DNA of 16,827 nt, taken from assembly GCA_018524725.1 (NCBI GenBank), contig JAEUWP010000510.1:1-16827 (forward strand), given 5' to 3'. The notes under the pieces are model-generated. The model saw nothing but the letters and a program-made list of their open reading frames with translations. It had not been told where the DNA came from and made no database searches. Every line of letters begins with the position of its first letter. The stretch's first letter is position 1. Positions 8,959-16,827 of the stretch are shown here, piece by piece. The DNA is from Podaxis mareebaensis (Eukaryota; Basidiomycota; Agaricomycetes; Agaricales; Agaricaceae). The translations under genes and the position numbers were made by a program.

Positions 8959-11595
8959 ATGGCAGACGGAAAGCGCGATGTCCAGCACCCCATCCTCTTC
9001 GAGTGCGCTTGGGAGGTCGCTAACAAGGTTGGCGGTATCTACACCGTCATAAAGACAAAAGTCCCCGTCACTGTCTCAGAGTTCGGCGACAGATACTGCC
9101 TCATCGGCCCCCTCTCCTACAAGACCGCCCCCATGGAAGTCGAGCCAGAGGAGCCTGCAGATGAGCACTTTGCTGCCACCCTCAATTCCATGCGATCGCA
9201 GGGTGTAAAGGCCCTCTATGGCCGTTGGCTCATCGAGGGCAACCCCCATGTCCTCCTCTTCGACACCAGCAGCATGTATTCGCGCCTCGACGAGTGGAAG
9301 GGTGACCTATGGAACCTGGCTGGCATTCCCAGCCCGCCTAATGACCACGAAACCAACGACACCATCGTCTTTGGCTACCTCGTTGCATGGTTCCTCGGTG
9401 ATGTGAGTGCTTCTCTTCGATTCCGCTACTCCGGTCTCACCGATTCTTTTTCCTCCGTCCAGTACGTATCCCGCCAACTTTCCACGGCCGTCATCGCACA
9501 CTTCCATGAGTGGCAAGCCGGTCTCGCGATTCCCCTCTGTCGCAAGCGCCATATCGATGTCACCACCGTCTTCACCACCCATGCTACCCTCCTAGGTCGC
9601 TACCTCTGTGCCGGCTCGGTCGATTTCTACAACAACCTTCAATACTTTGATGTCGACCACGAAGCTGGGAAGCGCGGCATCTATCATCGATACTGCATTG
9701 AACGCTCTGCAACTCACTGTGCTGATGTCTTCACGACGGTTTCCCATATCACTGCCTACGAAAGTGAACATCTCCTTAAACGGAAACCCGACGGCGTCCT
9801 TCCCAACGGTCTCAACGTTGTCAAATTCCAAGCGATGCATGAGTTCCAGAATCTTCACGCGAATGCCAAGGCGAAGATCAACGAGTTTATTCGTGGACAC
9901 TTCTACGGACACTATGATTTCGACCTCGATAACACCCTCTATATGTTCACCGCTGGTCGTTACGAGTACCGTAACAAGGGTGTCGATATGTTCATCGAGT
10001 CCCTGGCTCGTAAGTCGAATGAATCAATTTTTTCTTGTCAACTTACATATTCTTTTTGTAAAGGTCTTAATTACCGCTTGCAAAAGGCAGGATCATCCGT
10101 TACGGTGGTTGCCTTTATCATCATGCCCGCCGCAACGCACTCCTACACCATCGAAGCGCTTAAAGGTCAGGCCGTCACCAAGCAACTGCGCGACACCGTC
10201 ACGGAGATCCAGAACCGCATCGGTCAACGATTGTTCGACCACGCTGCTCGTTACAATGGGTGCGTCCCTAAGATCGTGTCTCGCAATCCCCAGTACTAAC
10301 CAAGCGGGTAATTTCAGTGACATGAAAGCAATTCCAACACCCGACAATCTGCTATCGGAAGAAGATCAGATCTTGCTCAAGCGACGCATCTTTGCACTCA
10401 AACGCAGCTCGCTTCCGCCTGTCACAACACACAACATGGCCGATGACGCTAATGATCCGATTCTCAACCAGATCCGGCGTGTCAAGCTGTTCAACAATGC
10501 CCATGATCGTGTCAAGATTATCTTCCACCCCGACTTTTTGAACAGTAATAACCCGATTTTGTCTTTGGATTACGAAGAATTTGTGCGTGGATGTCATTTG
10601 GGCGTTTTCCCGAGTTATTACGAGCCTTGGGGGTACACGCCAGCAGAGTGCACAGTCGTACGTCGAGCCTTCTACCGAACTAAGATTCTATACTAATCAA
10701 CTTCATTTCGCTTATCTGTGGAATAGATGGGCATCCCAAGCGTGACGACAAACCTCTCCGGCTTTGGTTGTTTCATGCAAGATCTCATTGAACGACCCGA
10801 AGAAGAAGGCTGCTACATCGTCGACCGCAGAATGCAATCCGTTGAAGATTCCGTGAACCAACTAACGGAACACATGTTCAGCTTTACAAACAAGACGCGC
10901 AGGCAGAGAATCAACCAGCGCAACCGTGTCGAACGTCTTTCGCCGCTCTTGGATTGGAAGAATCTCGGGATTGAATATTCAAAGGCGAGGCAGTTGGCGT
11001 TGAGGAGGGCGTACCCGGACGCGTTTTATGTGGATGGGGTTGAGGTTGAGGAGTCTTGGGATGATGGGTTTGGAGCTGGGAATGAGGAGGCGAGGGTGGG
11101 TGTATTTGGGAGCGGTGCGAGTATGCCTGCTAGTCCGAGGTTGAGGGGTGCGGCTACGCCGGGTGATATTGGGACTTTGACGGAGGATGTGAGTTTCTTC
11201 CTCGAATGCTTGGTTGTTTCTCGTTAACTGATGTGTGAACTTTTTTCTAGATGCAAGCGCTTGGTACGAGCGACTACAGAGGCTTCGGATGGGCCGGTCA
11301 CATCGACGAGGAGGATTCGTATCCATTGTACGTTTCCTTTCCTTCTATCCATCCCTTCCACCCTTCCACAGAGAAAAAAAATCTCGTAACTAACGTCATC
11401 TTTGTTCTTATCTACAGCCCGCTTGTGATGAAAGTGCGCTCGCGCTCCGGTTCAGTCCGTAGTGGCGCCAGTACACCGGGAGGTGGGGCGTTCAAGAGCC
11501 TGAGCGAGGGAGATTTGCGCAAGGCCAATGCGGCGCTCAAGTTGAGTCAGGCGAATGGGGAAGATGAAGAGGGGGAGAAGGTTAATGGGTATTAA
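8959..11595 (+). CDS. GSY1: Glycogen [starch] synthase, GT3 family
   Basis: A cytosolic enzyme that transfers glucose from UDP-glucose to the non-reducing end of glycogen, extending chains primed by glycogenin. The spliced product is 747 aa (yeast and animal enzymes about 700-740) from seven exons: 8959-9402, 9463-10009, 10064-10259, 10318-10657, 10727-11188, 11251-11327, 11418-11595. It shows [12 protein letters not shown] (23-34, UDP-glucose site), [17 protein letters not shown], the catalytic-region EPWGYTPAE with the paired glutamates 498 and 506, and the Arg-rich glucose-6-phosphate sensor [14 protein letters not shown] (566-579). The C-terminal tail has Ser/Pro clusters ([21 protein letters not shown] around 697-709) where kinases inhibit the family. 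The ATG has strong context (CGACCATGG). Introns 1 and 2 (60 and 54 nt) are stop-free and in frame; intron 3 has a perfect TACTAAC branch site (10294-10300). The gene symbol follows yeast usage. Confidence 0.97.
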
Positions 11596-12305
11596 ATGTC
11601 GCCACTTCCCTTGTCCCTTGCTTCTTGTTCTCGCGTTCTGAAAGCCGGACAGAACGGGATTGATGGACAGACAGATCCTGAAGTGGATGGCGGTAGGGGC
11701 TAAACTTCTGAAGAATGACTTTTGGTGTGAACACATCGGGTGCGGATGTCTTTGTTGCATAGCCCCCGTGTTCTCTTGATCTCGACGTTTTCTTTTCCTT
11801 CGATCCTTCCTCCGATTCTTTCCTCACTCTATGGACTTTTGCTTGTAATCATGATCTATGTTATCAATTCGGTTCGGTCCTTTCTTGGCTCTCAAGTTTT
11901 TACTGATGATGATGTTGTATCCCGCGTTGTGTGTTGTACTGTTGCTGTTTACATGTTGGTAGTGGTAGAGAGTAGGAATTAGGAGTATATACATAAGTTA
12001 CCAGATAGACTTCGCTTTCTGTTTTCCACAAGTTTTTGTTTCTCTAGACTCTAGTTATGTAATGGGAGAATCCATCGTTCGTAACTTTGAACAACCTGCA
12101 TCGTGAAGAATAAGTTAGTTGGTAAGATGTAATGAGAATCGACTCAGATGAACAGTAGAAGGAATGCCTCAAAAGTGTCGTGCATTCGGTGCAGTACGTT
12201 TGTTGACCATTCCATTGAACGTCACGAAACGCAACATAATAAGACCAGGATGAAGACATCGCAAGACGAGAGTGCAGTCAATTTAGAGGTATGAACTACG
12301 TCTCC
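11596..12305. other. Convergent intergenic region, GSY / NBS1 3' ends
   Basis: These 710 bp lie between two converging stop codons and hold both 3' UTRs. The sequence is T-rich on the plus strand after 11760, with no ORF of note, no tRNA and no repeat. A short AT-rich stretch (TATATACATAAG near 11986) could serve in 3'-end formation. Nothing else is seen. Confidence 0.6.
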
Positions 12306-15300
12306 TCACCGTCCTCTCCTACCCTTCCCAAAGCCCTTAAACACAGCTCCATCATCAGAATCATCATCCGCAAACGCCGCAGTCCCCCTCCTCGTCCTCC
12401 TATTTGCTACAGTAGCCGTCGCAATCCTCTTTGGTCGCTCCATCGAACTAGCTGGCCTCCTCGACGTTCCACTCGATCGTAACGTCTGTTCTTCCTCATC
12501 CTCATCCTCATCCCCTCCTTTAAAGTTATTCTCCGGCTGAACTTCATCCACCTCTTGGATATCGTCATCCGAATCCAAAAACAGTGCTTGTTTCGAAGGC
12601 TTCGGAATTGGGTGTGTCGGGGGTACAGCTGAACTTGCTCGAGATGGTGGTTTCGATCCTGCTCGTGTCGAGGGCGCTCTTGAACCGGATCGTGAGGGGA
12701 CTTTTGTGTTTGTAGTCTGTATTAATGATGCGGCTTTGCGTTTACCTAGTCTCGGCGGCTGGTTTTCATCACTATCGTCGTCAGCAATGATGGTGTTCTT
12801 TGTAGCGGACCGTAATGGTATCGACTGGCTCTCCGTTTTGATTTCCATTTGTGAGGAATTTGTCATACGTTGACTTTGTGATGACTTCTTGCTCCTCCAA
12901 TGGACTTGAAAGAGATTGAAAAGTTTCAATATCAAATATCATCGAACAAGAGATAAAACGTACCAGGCGCCGCATCAAAGTCATTATCCTCACTCAACAC
13001 GAGTTCCACAAGAGCCCCGCGCGTCGCTTGAGTTTTCTACCAGGGACGTGAGGATCAACTTTGATTACGCAGGACCAAACGCACCTTCTTGAACTTCTTA
13101 AAATTGGGCTTATCCCTCCACTGTTCCGGCACTTCCCTCTCCTTCCCTGCCTGTCCAGTTCTCTCCCCCGTTCCCACCTCCCCACCCTTCTCCCTCCTGA
13201 AAACATCCATCTCCATCACAACCATGAAATTACCCCTCAACCCCGCGTCATCACCAAAGTCCGTAAACCTCCTCCATTCCTCTTCCTCCTCCCGCTGCCT
13301 CTCCTCATCTACCTCTCCCAATTTCGGCTTTGATATCCTCAAATTGTTAAATTCCCGATCGAACGCGTCTTCCGCCCTTTTACCCTTCTTGGTCGACGCA
13401 ACTGCTTTGAGGAATTCAACATCCGTGTCAGGCTTGCCAACGGGTGCGCCTAGGTTCCGCTCCTTCTTGTTGGACTTTGGCGATGATTTATTCAGAGACC
13501 CGGTCGTAGCGGTGGCTGATGACCGTTCAACAGAATTAACATCCTCCAATGCCTGCCTCTTCCTGACAGGCTCAGCCACCTCTCCCTCCCCGTCCACATC
13601 GACCATTTCCACGTCCCGATCCTCCTGAACAGTATTCAAACTCCTCTTCGTCCCCCTCTGCTGCGCCTCACCACCTGGTGTCTGCGACTCCTCCTCTTCC
13701 TCCCTCAATACAGCCAAACTACTCCCGACTGCAGGTCGTCTCACAAATCCCTGGGTCTGCGACTGCGTCTGACTCGTCGTAGCCCCTGTACCCCCCGTAC
13801 CGAGAAGCACGTCCTCGTCGAAAGAACCTGCTCCCGCGCGGGTAGGATCACTAGCGTCAAACAGGGCCTTAAATTTCTTCAAGGGGGGTTCGTCCTCAGT
13901 TGTGCGGGGTGCGAGATCAGGTAATTGGGACTGGGCGGCGGGATTAGGCGTTTCGGGTGCTGCGGAGCCTGAGGCAGAGGTTGTGCCGAGCCGACGTTTG
14001 AGACGTGGGCGACCGGGTGTAGGTGCCTAGGGACGGGCTCGATTTAGCTAGAATCATTAAAGAGACGACTAAAACGGACGACAACGACGGGAAGGTCTGA
14101 CGGCTTTTCCGAAGGTGCTTCGTCGTTTGGTTCGACAGTTTTCGCGCGCCAAGATAGTAGTATCTATTTGAGTTTATTAAATGTGTGAAATGAGGGTTGC
14201 GGGGGAACTCACCCGACGTGGTTTCGGTGATTCAGTCCTGATCTCTTCAGGGGCTGGAGGTGGTGCTGGTTCAACTGAAGGTTGTCGAGATGTTGCACGT
14301 CGAAGGAGACGCTTTCTCGGAGGTGGAGGCTCTTCAGGTGGCATCGACGGCTCGTCAGGTATAGAATTAGGAACACAATTCGGCAATGAGGTTGCAGAGG
14401 TATTAGCTAGGATGGATCACTCGATGTTTGTGCTGGGAAAGTCTATGGAGATGCTCACAGTCTTGTACATCGGCGCCCATCGGGCTGGGTTGAGGAGCCG
14501 TTAGCAAGGACGGCTCGACGTCCAGTACAGATTGGACTACCGTATCTGGAGAAGTGATATGCAATCCAAAGCTAGAAAATCTCGATAATCAAACAGACAC
14601 ACCGAAAAGGGGCCATCATCGTACCTTTGCACCTCTGCCACCAATTTCTTCCATTCGTCCTGCCCAATCGCGGCTTTCATGTCCTTCACATCCGCAACGA
14701 CGACCAGTTGCCGACTCTCCTTCGCCTGGCCCCTAGTCAATGCTTTATGCAACCTCGCAACACCTCCAGCAACATCAAACGTCTCAAGAAACCCCCCGCC
14801 GCGTTTAATCAGCTCCCTCAGATCACTCTCCACTTCCCTAACCTTTTCACCGAAGACCAGGAACCGGTACTCAGCGAACATATTGAGACGCTCCTCATTT
14901 GGTTCCCATACTCTGAAAACCTTTTGTGACGGGCTGAGGGATGGCGAGAACGTGGGACGGTATTTGCTGATTGGAGGGAGAATGAAGGTTTCTTCGAGTG
15001 TTGCTGCGTTCTTGAGGATATCCGTCAACCAATCGAGTTTGACGAATTGAGCAGCGGAGATGAGGGACGCGGCGACAGAGGCATTCGCAACATACGTCGA
15101 TACGATGTGGTGCGTCACCTGCGGGTTCGGTGTATAGACAATCGATATGCCTGTTCAGGCCGTTAGCAAAGAGGTGGAAGCAAAGGGGTGAGTTTACCTA
15201 GTTCCGAGCACATTTCAAGAGATATGTTTGACTTTCCCCGCAGATTAGGAGAATAGCAACATATTGGTTGCCACTTCATCCTAGCTCTTTGGTTAGAAAC

Positions 15301-15791
15301 ACAGGAAGAGTTGAAATAGACGGACCCACGTTATAGGAAGACCGGTCACAATAGAAAGGATATCTCCATCTTGCAGCTCCTTCGACGACTTGGGATTCGC
15401 AACAAGTTGCGAGTCTCCCCTCAGCAACCTCATACCTTTGTCTCTATTATTGACAAACTCCAATGTTGGCCGCTTATCTGGGTTATGCTAAGGGGCAATT
15501 CTATCAGCGCAATTCCAGTAGAACGAGGGAGAGGAAAAACACACCACATCTTCTAACGAATACGGTCCAACAATAAACTGGCAATGATCATGGGAGACCT
15601 TTTTGCTTCCAATCAAGAGGGGTTGTCCCTTCCGACCGAGTGAGTAAGACTTGCCCGTCTTCAGTAGTTTTGATTCTATTATGGCATGAGCTCCCGTCGA
15701 TGTTCGGTCGATGTTCAGTGGAGGGATGTTTACTCTGAAACGAGAGGTCTGCACCGACCTCTGTGTCAAATGGACCGGTAATTATCCACAT
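12306..15791 (-). CDS. NBS1: Nbs1/nibrin homologue, Mre11-Rad50-Nbs1 complex subunit
   Basis: A nuclear adaptor of the MRN complex that recruits Mre11-Rad50 and Tel1/ATM to DNA double-strand breaks. The model gives 986 aa from 11 exons: 15791-15734, 15675-15545, 15487-15330, 15280-15198, 15150-14625, 14571-14459, 14406-14213, 14163-14080, 14026-13085, 13036-12964, 12904-12306. It begins MWIITGPF, as Nbs1 proteins start. The FHA domain spans about 20-115, with GR at 33-34 and SHDH at 47-50. Tandem BRCT-like regions follow (about 116-350). A long, acidic, Ser/Pro-rich disordered middle ends in the Mre11-binding motif NFKKFKK (757-763). The C-terminus has DDDSDDGAVFKGFGK (967-981), acidic then aromatic/basic, like the Tel1/ATM-binding tail. 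Exon 8 and its GTCCGT donor are the least certain. It converges with GSY1. Confidence 0.9.
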
Positions 15792-16190
15792 CCTAGGTTC
15801 TGAGCCCCGGTTAGCATGATGAAGGCAGAGTATTACGACCATACTCGCTAGATCGTCATAGAAAGTCAACGAAAGCCCGAGAGAAGTACCCGACAAGCCG
15901 AGGAAATTTTGGTACCAAGAAAGCAGAGCTGTAGGATCTTGTGCCTTGGCGGAAGGAGTTTCTCCTTGGGGAGGATTAACAAGCTTCAAGGCTTGTATTT
16001 GGAAGAGAAACACTTGTCGTGAATGACTCTGAGCGGTGGGAAGGCGCTTCTATTACGCGTCAGTCACGATCAGTCACGTCTGGTAACGCGTCTTCTCCTT
16101 TCTGTGGGCCAGCCATGGGTGAGGTAAAATGAGACACTGACTCTTTAAAACCGTAGAAACATGTGAGCAAACCTACCTGCTTGAACCCCC
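15792..16190. promoter_or_regulatory. Divergent promoter with two MluI cell-cycle boxes
   Basis: This 399-bp gap separates the NBS1 start (minus) from the start of the gene at 16191 (plus). ACGCGT, the MCB element bound by MBF (Mbp1/Swi6) at G1/S genes in yeasts, occurs at 16055-16060 and 16086-16091. Between them CAGTCACG is repeated exactly 10 bp apart (16061-16068, 16071-16078). MCB control of replication and repair genes is established in yeasts; its action here is inferred. Confidence 0.5.
16115..16132 (+). other. Possible five-codon upstream ORF
   Basis: An ATG in strong context (GCCATGGG) opens a five-codon frame ending in TGA, 58 bp upstream of the main start at 16191. If transcription begins before it, it could lower translation of the downstream gene. 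The transcription start is unknown. Confidence 0.3.
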
Positions 16191-16827
16191 ATGGCAAACC
16201 TCATTCGCTCAGCCAAGCCTGTCGATCGCTGGACCGACTACGACCTTCGTGCTTTTAACATCCAAGTTGTCAACAAAAACACAGACGAATTCTTTGGCCA
16301 CCCCCTTCCGGGGCAACTGGATATTTCTCCCGTTATCTTGAACAATCTGGAGGAACCGTCTACCACATCCGTCGAAGAGAGTGAATTCTTTGCGTATCTA
16401 AAAGACACTATCACGTTCCGCACTGAGGACTCCTTTGCGGTTGACTTTGTTGCTGCCGTCCTCAGACTTACGGGGTATAGTTCTAGCCATCATATCATTC
16501 ACACACGGAAAGAGATCCCGTTTGTGATGTGTGGGGAGGATATGTTTGCCAAAACAGATGTGTGTGTTATGGAGCAAGGTGAGAGGAGGTTCCTGATGCT
16601 TGTGCAGGAGGATAAGGTAAAGAAAATCCAGTTATTCTGTATTCACCACGCTAACCAGTGAGTAGGAATCCCCGTGCGGCTTAGGGTATGAGCCAGGGCC
16701 TCAGCTCATTGCAGGCGCCATTGCTGCACTCTATTGGGAGAACTTCCCAGAATGGCAAGTTGGACTTCCCACAACCCCAGCGGCCGTGATTCCTGGCATC
16801 GTCATCTGCGGCAATGCACCAATCTTC
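16191..16827 (+). CDS. Agaricomycete conserved protein, possible PD-(D/E)XK-like core (partial)
   Basis: The 5' part of a gene cut by the window end: exon 1 is 16191-16616, a 49-nt intron (GTAAAG to AGTAG, with CTAAC just upstream of the acceptor), then 16666 to at least 16827, open and in frame (196 codons). The ATG has good context (CCCCCATGG). The protein has the look of a lineage-expanded mushroom family: RWTDYDLRAFNI near the start, then HTRKEIPFVMCGE, FAKTDVCV and LVQEDK, followed by EPGPQLIAGAIAA and a VIPGIVICG strand. The spacing D123 ... E140-x-K142 at the end of two predicted strands matches a PD-(D/E)XK nuclease-fold core, with the helix after it carrying Q and A residues. That assignment is inference; no biochemical role is known to me. 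It is divergent from NBS1. Confidence 0.8.

Noticed and set aside
9608..10696. 362-codon plus-strand ORF overlapping glycogen synthase
   Set aside because: It is a frame shadow of the real gene: the part before 10259 is out of frame with strongly conserved GT3 sequence, and only its end coincides with the true exon 4 frame, running past the exon 4 donor.
4843..11595. Possible secondary-metabolite cluster around the P450
   Set aside because: Neighbours are housekeeping genes (DUF92 membrane protein, glycogen synthase, NBS1); no synthase, transporter or pathway regulator is present in the window.
13089..13628. 179-codon plus-strand ORF opposite NBS1 exon 9
   Set aside because: Ser/Pro/Leu-rich antisense shadow of the acidic low-complexity Nbs1 coding strand; no independent support.
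15588..16013. 141-codon minus-strand ORF extending NBS1 upstream of the MWII start
   Set aside because: The extra N-terminus has no Nbs1 resemblance, Nbs1 proteins normally begin just before the FHA domain, and the downstream part runs into intron 1 in the wrong frame.

Overview
The window looks like nuclear DNA of a mushroom-forming basidiomycete (Agaricomycetes). Genes are split by many 49-70 nt introns with GTRNGT-type donors. The protein families present are a basidiomycete-style P450, TMEM19/DUF92, a family-GT3 glycogen synthase, Nbs1, and an agaricomycete-type conserved protein with a QEDK motif. Intergenic gaps are short. There are no bacterial-type operons, rRNA, tRNA or CRISPR. All exon boundaries were read by eye from splice signals, frame and protein-family conservation, without transcript data.

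Layout. Positions 1-2,990 form a decayed, repeat-like flank. It has very few CpG dinucleotides (none from 1015 to 1919), a lone minus-strand ORF (271-1163) preceded by stop-interrupted coding relics, and a 787-bp TA-flanked element with 23-bp terminal inverted repeats (1862-2648), probably a non-autonomous Tc1/mariner/pogo-type element. Removing that element rejoins the frame of the relic it sits in. Positions 2,990-4,842 hold no gene I can support.

From 4,843 the window is dense and ordinary: a 13-exon cytochrome P450 (minus, 7218-4843); divergently, a five-exon TMEM19/DUF92 membrane protein (plus, 7708-8865); glycogen synthase (plus, 8959-11595, only 93 bp downstream); a 710-bp convergent gap; an 11-exon Nbs1 homologue of the Mre11-Rad50-Nbs1 DNA-break complex (minus, 15791-12306); and, divergent from it, the 5' part of an agaricomycete conserved protein with a possible PD-(D/E)XK-like core (plus, from 16191, cut by the window end).

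The genes do not form an obvious pathway or cluster. The notable links are regulatory. A perfect CRE palindrome overlaps the DUF92 stop codon and, with two AGGGG elements, makes up the tiny glycogen synthase promoter. Two ACGCGT (MluI cell-cycle box) sites lie in the divergent promoter shared by NBS1 and the PD-(D/E)XK-like gene. I see no clear undescribed multi-gene system. The best leads are the TE-interrupted, CpG-depleted relic, the regulatory elements, and the unnamed genes at the two ends.
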